A stretch of DNA of 64,000 bases from CAIQPV01 sp964480365 (GTDB lineage Bacteria; Pseudomonadota; Gammaproteobacteria; Burkholderiales; Gallionellaceae), in the NCBI GenBank assembly GCA_964480365.1, contig CAYZPM010000004.1, forward strand, positions 62,001 to 126,000. The letters are read 5' to 3'. Under the pieces are notes generated by a model. That model did no database searches. It worked only from the letters and a program-made list of their open reading frames with translations, and had not been told where the DNA came from. This document shows, one piece after another, positions 54,017 through 63,015 of the stretch; the first letter of the stretch is position 1; every line of letters begins with the position of its first letter. The translations under genes and the position numbers were made by a program.

Positions 54017-55677
54017 GGCTTGCTCACCACGATGTATTGAGTATCTTCATAAATAATTTTCATGGCAAAATTGAGCTGCTGGAGTTGCGGATAAATATCT
54101 TTCGGCATGATCGCCAGCGCCTCCGATTGTACCTGCCAAACCTTCGCCAGGCTGGCGATGTCAGGTATCCAGCGCTGCGGTTCCTGCTTGATACCAAATT
54201 CCATCTCGTCCTGATACTGCACCAGAGTAAAGGTGCGCTTCAAATAAAACGGCAAAGTTTGTTCGTACATGGCGACCGAATAAAACGGTTCGCCTGCCTT
54301 GACGTAGGGGCGTATCGCATCGGCGATGAGGTAGGCAGAGCGTTCCTTCGCGATGGTGTTATAGCCAGAGGTACCCAGTTGCATAGCCATCAGCGAACTC
54401 AATGCCAATACCAGCACAGCCACAGGTTTGTTACTGCGTCGCAATAATACCAGCGCGGTAATCAAACCCAGAGACCAGATCAGCGCCGCCGCCATCAGCC
54501 AATAGGCATATTCACCATACATCTGCATTTGCAGCGGCGTATCCGCCATCCGCGCCGAAAAAAATGGCGCAAACCCCAGCCCCAACGCCAGAGGCAATAT
54601 CGGGGCTATCATCCAGAACAATCTGCGCGCGTCGATTTCGACCAGTTGTCTGCCCATCAGCAGCGTCAGCGCCGGAAACATCGGTAGCAGATAGGGCGGC
54701 AGCTTGGAGCCGGATACCGAGAAGAACAGATAGATGAACACCGACCAGATTAACAGGAAGCGTTCCGGGTTGAAGGTTTTGTCGTCCGTGCGTGAACTGT
54801 CTTTCCATGTACGAAGCAGAGTATCAAACATCAACACAGTCCACGGCATCATGCCGAACATCAAGACGGGCACGAAGTAATACCAAGGCTGATAGCGCCC
54901 TAAATCTTTGGTGGTGAAACGCGTGTAGTGTTCGTAAATAAAAAATTTCTGGAAGAATTCCGGATTGGCTTTCATCACCAGATAAAACCACGGGGCAGTA
55001 ATAAGAAAAAATAACGCCAGACCGGGCAACCAGTGCATGCGTTTGAATACTGAAAAATCGCGCTGCGCTACGGCATAAATAAACAGCGCGGCGCCCGGCA
55101 ACACCAAACCCATCAAGCCCTTGCTCAACACGGCCAACCCCAGAGCAGCCCAAGCCAGCAACATCCAGTTACGACGTTTTGTCGTGTTTGTCTGTACTTG
55201 TCCGAGCAACAGACCTGCTATGCCCAGCGTAATAAAAAAGGTGACCCCCATGTCCAGCGTGTTGCCGTGCCCCATCAACGCATACAGCAAGTTTCCGCCG
55301 AGCAGCATGGCGGCATAGCGCCCTGCTGCGCATCCGAACAGGCGTGCGCCAGCGAACCACACCAGCAGGATACCGGCGTAGCCGGTCAGCGCGGCCCACA
55401 GGCGCGAGGTCCATTGATGCTCGCCGAATAATTCGTATGCAGTCGCGGTCGCCCAATATTGCAACGGGGGTTTTTCGAAATACTTCAGGTCATTCAGGCG
55501 CGGCGTGACCCAATCGCCGCTCACCACCATCTCGCGGGAAATCTCAGCGTAGCGCCCTTCATCTGGCTTGATCAACTTGCGATATTCGATATTGCCGAAC
55601 CAAATGACCGCCGCTGCCAGCAGCAGCCACAGCCAACGCCGGGATGCGCCCGTGCAGGACTTGTTCAGATGTTCCAT
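54013..55677 (-). CDS. ArnT-like glycosyltransferase (GT-C, family 39/83)
   Basis: A 554-residue polytopic membrane glycosyltransferase with about 11-13 transmembrane segments. The first periplasmic loop has DEGRYAEISREMVVSGDW, the catalytic region of ArnT and PMT-like enzymes, followed by KPPLQYW. ArnT transfers aminoarabinose from undecaprenyl phosphate to lipid A, neutralising phosphates and giving polymyxin resistance. The downstream ArnE- and ArnB-like genes support this role; transfer of another sugar is possible. Confidence 0.85.
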   Translation of the reverse strand: MEHLNKSCTGASRRWLWLLLAAAVIWFGNIEYRKLIKPDEGRYAEISREMVVSGDWVTPRLNDLKYFEKPPLQYWATATAYELFGEHQWTSRLWAALTGYAGILLVWFAGARLFGCAAGRYAAMLLGGNLLYALMGHGNTLDMGVTFFITLGIAGLLLGQVQTNTTKRRNWMLLAWAALGLAVLSKGLMGLVLPGAALFIYAVAQRDFSVFKRMHWLPGLALFFLITAPWFYLVMKANPEFFQKFFIYEHYTRFTTKDLGRYQPWYYFVPVLMFGMMPWTVLMFDTLLRTWKDSSRTDDKTFNPERFLLIWSVFIYLFFSVSGSKLPPYLLPMFPALTLLMGRQLVEIDARRLFWMIAPILPLALGLGFAPFFSARMADTPLQMQMYGEYAYWLMAAALIWSLGLITALVLLRRSNKPVAVLVLALSSLMAMQLGTSGYNTIAKERSAYLIADAIRPYVKAGEPFYSVAMYEQTLPFYLKRTFTLVQYQDEMEFGIKQEPQRWIPDIASLAKVWQVQSEALAIMPKDIYPQLQQLNFAMKIIYEDTQYIVVSKP

Positions 55678-55805
55678 AACTTCATGCGGACGCTTTCCAG
55701 CTCAGGGGATAGAAAAATTTCGAGGCGAGATTTTAACCTAAATACAGATACACCGATCATTTCACCACAGATTGACAATTAGAATGTGAAACTCGCCAAA
55801 ACATA

Positions 55806-57146
55806 TCAGCCCTTTTCCTTCACCTCAGTCAGCGCCCAGCCTTGCGCAAAGATGATGCGCAGTTCCGCGCCGATCTCCAACTGTCCAGCATCCGACACCA
55901 CGACACCGTTTGTGTCTTGCACCAAGCTGTAGCCGCGCGCCAGCACTTGTTGCGGATTAAGCGAGGCAAGGTTTTGCGCGGCGTTTTCAATACGCACCCA
56001 TCGTTGCGCTTGTGTCGCGCGCATCGCTATGAGCAGACGTTCCGCCAGATTTGTTTGCCTGTCCTGCAAGCGGGCAAAGTCGCTGCACGAAGCGCGCAGC
56101 CGCTGCCCCAATGATTGCCAACGCCAATGTTGCCGTTGCTTGCCATACGCGAAAGCGCGCTGCATGCATTGTTGTAGTTGTCCTAATTGTTGAGTCTTGT
56201 TTTGCAACTGCTGCGCGGGGTGTACCAGACGGCGCTGTAAATAATCCAGTGACTGCATGGCGTTTTGCAGACGGTTGCGCTGCGCACGCTGTAAGTGTTG
56301 CGCCATATCACGCAAACTTCTCAACAAGGCGTCACGATCCGGAGCTACGCGCTGCGCCGCTGCGGTCGGGGTCGGGGCGCGTTCGTCTGCAACAAAATCG
56401 GCGATGGTAAAATCGGTCTCATGCCCTACCCCGCTTACCACGGGAATGGCGCTGGCAACGATGGCGCGCGCCACCGCTTCTTCGTTGAATGCCCACAAAT
56501 CTTCAATGCTGCCACCGCCCCGGCATACGACCAGCACATCGCATTCCGCTCGTTCGTTCGCCATACGGATGGCCTGCGCAATTTTCTGCGCTGCGCCTTC
56601 GCCTTGTACCGGCGTGGGATACACCACCACGGGGATGCCGGGCATGCGCCGCGCCAGCGTAGTCAGCACATCGCGCAGCGCTGCCGCCTGCGGAGAGGTG
56701 ACGATGCCGATTTGCGCCGGCAAGAAAGGCAAGGCATGTTTGCGCGCCGCATCGAACAGCCCCTCGCCTTCCAGTTTTTTCTTGAGTCGTTCGAACGCCT
56801 CGTACAACGCCCCTAATCCGGCGGGACGCATCTGCTCCAACGTCAACTGAAATTCGCCGCGCGACTCATACAAAGTCGCCAATGCCAACACTTCCACCTG
56901 CATGCCGTTTTTCGGCTGCCAGTCGAGATACTGGCTCTTGTGGCGAAACATCACGCAGCGTACCTGCGCCTGCTCGTCCTTCAGGGAAAAATACCAGTGC
57001 CCGGATGCCGCGCAGACAAAATTGGAAATCTCGCCACGCACCCACAGCAAGGGTAACCCGTTTTCCAGCAATTGCTTGGCCGCAAAGTTTAGTTCGCGTA
57101 CGCTGAATACGCGATTTTTTTCAAGTGTATTCGAATTAAAAAACAT
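55806..57146 (-). CDS. xseA: Exodeoxyribonuclease VII large subunit
   Basis: A 446-residue subunit of ExoVII, a single-strand-specific exonuclease. The N-terminal OB fold (VFSVRELNFAAKQLLEN..LWVRGEISNF) is followed by the catalytic domain (GIVTSPQAAALRDVL, CRGGGSIEDLWAFNEE, VSGVGHETDFTIADFVAD) and a long coiled coil (~270-400) that binds XseB. ATG 57146 matches the family start; an upstream extension to 57215 is atypical. The small subunit gene is not adjacent. Confidence 0.94.
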   Translation of the reverse strand: MFFNSNTLEKNRVFSVRELNFAAKQLLENGLPLLWVRGEISNFVCAASGHWYFSLKDEQAQVRCVMFRHKSQYLDWQPKNGMQVEVLALATLYESRGEFQLTLEQMRPAGLGALYEAFERLKKKLEGEGLFDAARKHALPFLPAQIGIVTSPQAAALRDVLTTLARRMPGIPVVVYPTPVQGEGAAQKIAQAIRMANERAECDVLVVCRGGGSIEDLWAFNEEAVARAIVASAIPVVSGVGHETDFTIADFVADERAPTPTAAAQRVAPDRDALLRSLRDMAQHLQRAQRNRLQNAMQSLDYLQRRLVHPAQQLQNKTQQLGQLQQCMQRAFAYGKQRQHWRWQSLGQRLRASCSDFARLQDRQTNLAERLLIAMRATQAQRWVRIENAAQNLASLNPQQVLARGYSLVQDTNGVVVSDAGQLEIGAELRIIFAQGWALTEVKEKG

Positions 57147-57327
57147 ATTGACAACCCGCAATAATCCACAACTCAAGGAAATACGCCACTGTGCCGCAAT
57201 ATACCCTACTTCCATATCGGAAATTTACACTATCTTGCTGTTTTTATTGTTAATTTATAAAGCTTAAAAATTAAGCAGCGAAACAAAATTGTTATCCGAT
57301 AAGGGGTTGGGAATTACTCCATACCTC

Positions 57328-57362
57328 TTATTCACAAAGTTATCCACAGTTCCTGTGCACAA
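57328..57362. promoter_or_regulatory. Cluster of DnaA-box-like sequences
   Basis: TTATTCACA (57328-57336) and TTATCCACA (57340-57348) both match the TTATNCACA consensus, 12 bp apart. TGTGCACAA (57354-57362) is a one-mismatch box on the other strand. They lie in the 402-bp AT-rich gap between xseA and exbB (57147-57548), which otherwise shows no gene. Confidence 0.5.
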
Positions 57363-57548
57363 CAAAACATACATAACTAATATATCTAACATGATAATGA
57401 AACCCGCCATACCCGCTTCCCAATATAACCGCTTACGCCTGCCGGGTTAACTCAATTCCAGAGACAAATTCCAGCAAAGAAACTTGCCCAAATAGCTGCG
57501 ACAAGATAGAGTGCCGCCTGTCCAATTTAAGCATATCGGAAAAGTCGC

Positions 57549-58157
57549 GTGTTCGCTATTGTAGAAGCCGCCGGTTGGCCCATCTGGTTTTTGATTTTCG
57601 CATCGGTAATCGCCGTCGCCTTGATCGCGGAACGCCTGACGTTCCTGCGCAACAAAAACGTTGCTCCTGCAGGATTGCTCAATGAGGTGGTGCAGGAACT
57701 CAAACAGCGCGGTGTCAGTGAAGCCATGCTGTCCCGCTTGGAGGAAGGCTCCCCGCTCGGATGCGTCTTCGCCGCAGGGCTGAGAAATATCAAAAGCTCA
57801 CAGGAGGTAATGAAAGACTCCATTGAGGAAGCCGGACGAACTGCCGCGCACGAGCTGGAACGTTTCCTCACCACGCTGGGTACAATAGCCTCAATCAGCC
57901 CTTTGCTCGGACTGTTCGGCACTGTAGTCGGTATGATCGAAATTTTCGGCGCGCAAACCGCCGTCGGCAACACCCCTGCGATTCTCGCGCACGGCATTTC
58001 GGTGGCACTGTATAACACCGCATTCGGTTTGATCGTCGCAGTGCCCAGCATGATTTTTTACCGCCACTTCCGCGCCAAAGTGGATAGCCTGATCATCGAG
58101 ATGGAGCAGCAGGCGATCAAGTTGGTGGAAATTGTGCACGGCGCGCGCAAAGTATAG
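57549..58157 (+). CDS. exbB: ExbB/TolQ-type proton channel protein
   Basis: A 202-residue inner-membrane protein with three transmembrane helices (N-terminal AAGWPIWFLIFASVIAVALI; then TIASISPLLGLFGTVVGMIEIF and SVALYNTAFGLIVAVPSMIFY). The MotA/TolQ/ExbB channel motif includes the conserved LLGLFGTVxGM stretch. With ExbD it couples proton flow to TonB- or TolA-like partners; no tonB is adjacent. The GTG at 57549 is the start; no longer ORF precedes it. It lies 3 bp before exbD. Confidence 0.9.
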   Translation: MFAIVEAAGWPIWFLIFASVIAVALIAERLTFLRNKNVAPAGLLNEVVQELKQRGVSEAMLSRLEEGSPLGCVFAAGLRNIKSSQEVMKDSIEEAGRTAAHELERFLTTLGTIASISPLLGLFGTVVGMIEIFGAQTAVGNTPAILAHGISVALYNTAFGLIVAVPSMIFYRHFRAKVDSLIIEMEQQAIKLVEIVHGARKV

Positions 58158-58160
58158 ATC

Positions 58161-58574
58161 ATGAACTTCCAGCGCGGACGCACACGCGAAGAGCCGGAAA
58201 TAAATTTAATTCCGATGATAGACGTATTACTGGTGATCCTGATTTTCATGATGGTCACCACTACTTACGCCAAATTTTCCGAGTTACAGATCAACCTGCC
58301 GCAAGCAAGTGGCGAACAGACCGCAGCTCAATCCAACCAGATCAATGTGTCGGTGGATGCATCCGAGCACTATGCCGTCAACAACACGGTCACTGTATTC
58401 AGCGATGTGGATGCGCTGGCTCAAGTGCTGAGTAAGGCGGCGGGCGAACAAAAAGACCCCACCATTATCATCAACGCCGATGCCAAGGCGCCCCACCAGT
58501 CAGTCATCAACATCATGGAAGCCGCGCGTATGGCCGGTTACAGCCGCATTACCTTCACTACCAGCCGGAAATAA
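58161..58574 (+). CDS. exbD: ExbD/TolR-type biopolymer transport protein
   Basis: A 137-residue protein with one N-terminal transmembrane helix (IDVLLVILIFMMVTTTYA). The essential channel aspartate lies in NLIPMIDVLLVIL. A periplasmic domain follows. It forms the proton-conducting stator with ExbB. It is followed 15 bp later by lpxK in the same operon, a common betaproteobacterial arrangement. Confidence 0.92.
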   Translation: MNFQRGRTREEPEINLIPMIDVLLVILIFMMVTTTYAKFSELQINLPQASGEQTAAQSNQINVSVDASEHYAVNNTVTVFSDVDALAQVLSKAAGEQKDPTIIINADAKAPHQSVINIMEAARMAGYSRITFTTSRK

Positions 58575-58589
58575 CGGCATCGAAACAGG

Positions 58590-59585
58590 ATGCACTGGCT
58601 GGAACGTCACTGGTACCGCATCACCCCGCTGCATATTTTCCTGCTGCCTGTCAGTTTTATTTTTCGCCTATTGGCGGCATTGCGCCGCGCACTTTACAGA
58701 AACGGCATTCTGTCCAGTGATAAGCTGCCTGTCCCCGTCATCGTCGTGGGCAACATCACGGTCGGTGGCAGCGGCAAGACGCCGCTCACGTTGTGGCTAG
58801 CGCAACAGCTAATTGATGAAGGCTGGCATCCCGGCATCATCAGCCGGGGCTTTGGTGGTGGTAAAACTACTTTTCCGCAAGCCGTTCATTCCTCCAGCGC
58901 CCCTGACGCTGTCGGTGATGAGGCCGTGCTGATGGCGCAGCGTGGGCTGTGCCCGGTATGGGTCGGGCGCGACCGCCCAGCCACCGGACGAGCGCTATTG
59001 AGCGCCCATCCAGAATGCGATGTCTTGCTCAGCGACGACGGCCTGCAACATTATCGTTTGCAGCGCAATGCCGAAATCGCAGTTGTCGATGGAATACGTC
59101 GTTTCGGCAATGGCTTCCTGCTTCCCGCAGGCCCGTTGCGTGAAGCGCCATCACGTCTGAATGGTGTAGATGCGGTCGTCATCAACGGTGGCACGGCTGC
59201 AAACGGCGAATACCGCATGCAACTCGAAGGCAGCGTTTTCTACAACCTGCTCAACCCCGACAGAATAATGCGCACTTCCGATTTCCATGGAATGAAACTG
59301 CACGCCATCGCTGGGATAGGGCATCCGCAGCGCTTCTTCGCGCACCTGAATAACCTGGGACTGGCGGTGCAAGCCCACCCTTTTTCGGATCATCACCGCT
59401 ACATGCCAAGCGATTTGGCTTATGCCGATGCCAATGCAATACTCATGACTGAAAAAGATGCGGTAAAATGCACCGCATTCGCCACAGAAAAATGCTGGGT
59501 GCTGCGCGTGGAAGCGCAACTTGACCCGGCACTCACCCACCACATCCTGGAAAGGATCGCCCCGAATGGACGCCAAACTGCTTGA
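58590..59585 (+). CDS. lpxK: Tetraacyldisaccharide 4'-kinase
   Basis: A 331-residue membrane-associated kinase that phosphorylates the 4' position of the lipid A precursor to make lipid IVA. The P-loop is VGNITVGGSGKTPLT near residue 52. Other motifs are GRDRPATG and LLSDDGLQHYRL (catalytic Asp), with an N-terminal membrane helix (HIFLLPVSFIFRLLAAL). Its end overlaps trm112 by 20 bp. With kdsB downstream it supplies LPS core and lipid A enzymes. Confidence 0.95.
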   Translation: MHWLERHWYRITPLHIFLLPVSFIFRLLAALRRALYRNGILSSDKLPVPVIVVGNITVGGSGKTPLTLWLAQQLIDEGWHPGIISRGFGGGKTTFPQAVHSSSAPDAVGDEAVLMAQRGLCPVWVGRDRPATGRALLSAHPECDVLLSDDGLQHYRLQRNAEIAVVDGIRRFGNGFLLPAGPLREAPSRLNGVDAVVINGGTAANGEYRMQLEGSVFYNLLNPDRIMRTSDFHGMKLHAIAGIGHPQRFFAHLNNLGLAVQAHPFSDHHRYMPSDLAYADANAILMTEKDAVKCTAFATEKCWVLRVEAQLDPALTHHILERIAPNGRQTA

Positions 59586-59757
59586 AATCCTGGTTTGCCC
59601 GCTGTGCAAATCCCCATTGGTTTATCGAAAATTCGAACAAGAATTAATCTGCAAGGCAGATCGACTAGCCTTTAAAATCCAGGACGACATCCCTGTGATG
59701 CTGGCGGATGAAGCGCGCGCGATGACACCCGAAGAAGTCGAACAACTCAGGCGATGA
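59566..59757 (+). CDS. Trm112-family zinc-ribbon protein (YcaR-like)
   Basis: A 63-residue protein: LLEILVCPLCKSPLVYRKFEQELICKAD..AFKIQDDIPVML. A CxxC pair near residue 11 and a single later Cys form a partial zinc ribbon. In many proteobacteria it sits between lpxK and kdsB, as here. Trm112 homologues activate methyltransferases in other systems; the bacterial role is unclear. ATG 59566 lies inside lpxK, and the stop overlaps kdsB by four bases. Confidence 0.9.
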   Translation: MDAKLLEILVCPLCKSPLVYRKFEQELICKADRLAFKIQDDIPVMLADEARAMTPEEVEQLRR

Positions 59758-60527
59758 ATTTCCACGTCGTCATCCCGGCGCGCTTCGCCTCCACCCGATT
59801 GCCGGGCAAGCCGCTCCTGCTCATCGCAGGTAAACCCATGGTGGTGCGGGTTGCCGAACAGGCAGCGAAAAGCGGCGCGCAGCAAATCTGGATCGCCACC
59901 GACCATCAGCCTATCATCGCCGCCGCGCACGAACATGGCTTCAAGGCCTGCCTGACCCACGCTCACCATGCCAGCGGTACTGATCGCATCGCCGAAGTGG
60001 TGGAACAGCATAACTGGCCCGATGACACCATAATCGTCAACGTGCAAGGTGACGAGCCGCTGATACCTCCCACCCTGATCCGCGCCGTAGCGCAACACCT
60101 GCACGAGCATCCCGAATGCGCCATCGCCACTGCCTGCCATCCGATTCATGATGAAGCGGCGATGCGTAACCCCAACATCGTCAAGGCGGTGCTGGACAAG
60201 GACGGAAACGCGCTGTATTTCAGCCGCGCGCCGATTCCGTATCCGCGCGATGTGTTCGCGCACAAAGCCGCGCTGCCGGACAACCTCACCGCGCTGCGCC
60301 ACATCGGCATCTATGCCTACCGCGCCGGTTTCCTGCGCGCCTTCCGCCAGCTCGCGCCCGCTGCCATCGAACAGATTGAGGCACTGGAACAATTGCGCGC
60401 GCTGTGGCATGGTTACAAGATCGGTGTTACTGTCACTTCAGATGCTCCACCCTGCGGCGTAGATACGGAAGCAGATTTACATGCAGCAAGAAACACTTTT
60501 GAAACTTTACTTACCCAAGGGCTATAA
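59754..60527 (+). CDS. kdsB: 3-deoxy-manno-octulosonate cytidylyltransferase
   Basis: A 257-residue enzyme activating Kdo as CMP-Kdo for LPS inner core synthesis. Nucleotide-binding IPARFASTRLPGKPL lies at the N-terminus, and VQGDEPLI and HASGTDRIAEV are conserved family motifs. ATG 59754 overlaps the trm112 stop. adk follows two bases after its stop. Confidence 0.95.
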   Translation: MNFHVVIPARFASTRLPGKPLLLIAGKPMVVRVAEQAAKSGAQQIWIATDHQPIIAAAHEHGFKACLTHAHHASGTDRIAEVVEQHNWPDDTIIVNVQGDEPLIPPTLIRAVAQHLHEHPECAIATACHPIHDEAAMRNPNIVKAVLDKDGNALYFSRAPIPYPRDVFAHKAALPDNLTALRHIGIYAYRAGFLRAFRQLAPAAIEQIEALEQLRALWHGYKIGVTVTSDAPPCGVDTEADLHAARNTFETLLTQGL

Positions 60528-60529
60528 AC

Positions 60530-61189
60530 ATGAAAATTATACTGCTAGGCGCACCCGGCGCTGGTAAAGGAACACAAGCAAATTACATCAAGGAAAAATT
60601 CAGCATCCCGCAAATTTCCACCGGCGACATGCTGCGCGCCGCAGTCAAGGCAGGCACACCGCTCGGCGTCGCCGCCAAGAAGGTCATGGATGCAGGCGGA
60701 CTGGTTTCAGACGACCTCATCATCAATCTGGTGAAGGAACGCATCAAGGATGCGGACTGCGCCAACGGTTTCCTGTTCGATGGTTTTCCACGCACCATCC
60801 CGCAAGCCCAAGCCATGAAGGACGCAGGCATTCATATTGATTTTGTGGTGGAGATCGAAGTTCCGGACACCGATATTATCCAGCGTATGGATGGCCGTCG
60901 CGTGCATCCGGCTTCGGGGCGCACCTATCATATAATATTCAATCCTCCCAAGGTTGCAGGCAAGGATGACGCCTCCGGCGAAGATCTGGTGCAACGCCCG
61001 GACGATGCGGCGGAGACGGTTAAAAAACGCCTTGAGGTCTATCACGATCAGACCAAGCCACTGGTAGACTATTACGCCGCATGGGAAAAATCCAAAAAAG
61101 CTGGTGCGCCGCACTGCATCAACATTCCCGGCATCGGCAGCGTGGATGCCATCCGCGACCGTATATTCAACGCACTGACAATACACTGA
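60530..61189 (+). CDS. adk: Adenylate kinase
   Basis: A 219-residue long-form adenylate kinase (ATP + AMP to 2 ADP). The P-loop is GAPGAGKGTQ at residue 7, the AMP site STGDMLRAAV, and the lid segment includes DGRRVHPASGRTYHIIFNPP without zinc cysteines. DDAAETVKKRLEVY is conserved. It begins two bases after kdsB, in the same operon. Confidence 0.96.
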   Translation: MKIILLGAPGAGKGTQANYIKEKFSIPQISTGDMLRAAVKAGTPLGVAAKKVMDAGGLVSDDLIINLVKERIKDADCANGFLFDGFPRTIPQAQAMKDAGIHIDFVVEIEVPDTDIIQRMDGRRVHPASGRTYHIIFNPPKVAGKDDASGEDLVQRPDDAAETVKKRLEVYHDQTKPLVDYYAAWEKSKKAGAPHCINIPGIGSVDAIRDRIFNALTIH

Positions 61190-61190
61190 C

Positions 61191-61598
61191 ATGGCAAGCA
61201 AGCCTATCCTTACGCTTGATGATGCCAAGCGTATTGCCATGGCAGCCGAGGGCGAAGCGCGGCGCAATGAGTGGCGCGTTGCCATCGCAATAGTGGACGA
61301 TGGCGGTCACCTGCTCTACCTGCAACGCAGCCACGACACCCAGTTCGGCAGTGTAGAAACTGCTATCCAAAAGGCGCATGCCGCCGTTGCTTTCCAGCGT
61401 CCGACCAAGGCATCGGAAGATGCCGTGACGAGCGGACGCCTGATCCATCTCGCCCTGCCCGGCGTGATCCCTGCCGAGGGTGGGGTGCCGCTGCTGCGAG
61501 AGGGGATGGTAATCGGAGGATTAGGGATCAGCGGTGTGCGCTCATTCCAGGATGGTCTGATCGCGCAAGCTGGAGTGGATGCCCTTGTTCAAGATTAA
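61191..61598 (+). CDS. GlcG/HbpS-family (DUF336) protein
   Basis: A 135-residue protein of the GlcG/HbpS family: LTLDDAKRIAMAAEGEA..VAIAIVDDGGHLLYLQRSHDTQ and a glycine-rich GGVPLLREGMVIGGLGISGV end. HbpS binds haem in Streptomyces; GlcG accompanies glycolate oxidase genes in E. coli. Neither context applies here. It starts one base after adk and is probably cotranscribed. Cytoplasmic. Confidence 0.85.
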   Translation: MASKPILTLDDAKRIAMAAEGEARRNEWRVAIAIVDDGGHLLYLQRSHDTQFGSVETAIQKAHAAVAFQRPTKASEDAVTSGRLIHLALPGVIPAEGGVPLLREGMVIGGLGISGVRSFQDGLIAQAGVDALVQD

Positions 61599-61721
61599 TT
61601 TTAATACTGGGATAGCAACGCGGCTCATACTGCGCCTCAAAGGTCAGTTTACCTATAAATTTTACCTAAATAATTGGCGTTAAGATGACTTATTGATACT
61701 AAAAGAGGATAATTAAAAATC

Positions 61722-62981
61722 ATGGCGAAGAAGAACGCATTTTATGCACAGTCGGGCGGTGTAACCGCCGTCATCAACGCTTCGGCCTGCGGTGTAATCG
61801 AAACAGCACGCCAACACAAGGACAAGATCGGCAAGGTGTACGCCGGGCGCAACGGTATCATTGGTGCGCTGACTGAGGACTTGATCGATACCGGCAAGGA
61901 CAGCGCCACCGCCATCGCCGCGCTACGCCACACCCCCTCCGGCGCATTTGGTTCCTGCCGTTTCAAACTCAAAGGCTTGGAAGAGAATCGCTTGCAATAC
62001 GAGCGACTGATCGAAGTATTCAAGGCGCACAACATCGGTTACTTTTTTTACAACGGCGGCGGCGATTCTGCAGATACCTGTTTGAAAGTTTCGCAGCTCT
62101 CGGAAAAACTTGGCTATCCGCTGCAAGCCATCCATGTACCCAAAACCGTGGATAACGACCTCCCCATCACTGACTGCTGCCCCGGTTTCGGCTCGGTCGC
62201 CAAATATGTTGCTGTATCGGTGCGCGAAGCCAGCTTCGACGTAGCCTCGATGGCAAAAACGTCTACTAAGGTGTTCGTGGTGGAAGTGATGGGCAGACAC
62301 GCAGGCTGGATCGCCGCTGCCGGTGGGTTGGCTTCGGATGAAAACTGCGAGTTGCCTATCGTAATTTTGTTCCCCGAAATTGCTTTCAACAAGGATAAAT
62401 TCATCGCCAAAGTGGATGCCATGGTGAAGCAGCACGGTTATTGTTCTGTGGTCGTTTCGGAAGGTGTAAAAGGCGAGGATGGAAATTTCCTTTCCGACCA
62501 AGGACTGCGCGATGCCTTCGGTCATGCTCAATTGGGCGGTGCTGCCCCGGTTATCGCCAACATGGTGAAAGATGCTCTGGGCTATAAATTCCACTGGGCG
62601 GTAGCAGATTACTTGCAACGCGCCGCGCGCCACATCGCTTCCAAAACCGATGTCGAGCAGGCCTATGCTCTTGGCAAGGCCGCAGTGGAGCTAGCCTTAA
62701 AAGGCGAGAACGCGGTTATGCCAGCCATCACTCGCCTCTCCGACAAACCGTACAAATGGAAAATCGGCGTCGCCCAGCTCAAGAACGTGGCCAATGTGGA
62801 AAAGATGATGCCGCGCAATTTCATCAGCAAGGATGGTTTCGGTATCACGGAAAAATGCCGCGCCTATCTCGCTCCGCTCATCAAAGGCGAGGATTACCCG
62901 CCTTACAAGGATGGCCTGCCACAGTATGTGCGGCTTAAGAATGTAGCAGTAGCAAAAAAGTTGGACGAGTTCAAAATCTGA
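61722..62981 (+). CDS. pfp: PPi-dependent 6-phosphofructokinase
   Basis: A 419-residue phosphofructokinase. The PPi-specific signature is present: GGGDSADT in place of the ATP-type GGDGS, and PKTVDNDL with Lys instead of Gly. MGRHAGWIAA completes the active site. It reversibly phosphorylates fructose-6-P with PPi, so it serves both glycolysis and gluconeogenesis. It lies next to a membrane pyrophosphatase gene. Confidence 0.95.
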   Translation: MAKKNAFYAQSGGVTAVINASACGVIETARQHKDKIGKVYAGRNGIIGALTEDLIDTGKDSATAIAALRHTPSGAFGSCRFKLKGLEENRLQYERLIEVFKAHNIGYFFYNGGGDSADTCLKVSQLSEKLGYPLQAIHVPKTVDNDLPITDCCPGFGSVAKYVAVSVREASFDVASMAKTSTKVFVVEVMGRHAGWIAAAGGLASDENCELPIVILFPEIAFNKDKFIAKVDAMVKQHGYCSVVVSEGVKGEDGNFLSDQGLRDAFGHAQLGGAAPVIANMVKDALGYKFHWAVADYLQRAARHIASKTDVEQAYALGKAAVELALKGENAVMPAITRLSDKPYKWKIGVAQLKNVANVEKMMPRNFISKDGFGITEKCRAYLAPLIKGEDYPPYKDGLPQYVRLKNVAVAKKLDEFKI

Positions 62982-63015
62982 AATTAACCTGCTTCACCTC
63001 AATAAGGAGAAAATT

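Noticed and set aside
57328..57362. DnaA boxes considered as the chromosomal origin
   Set aside because: Only two or three boxes are present and the neighbours are xseA and exbB, not dnaA, dnaN, gidA or rpmH.
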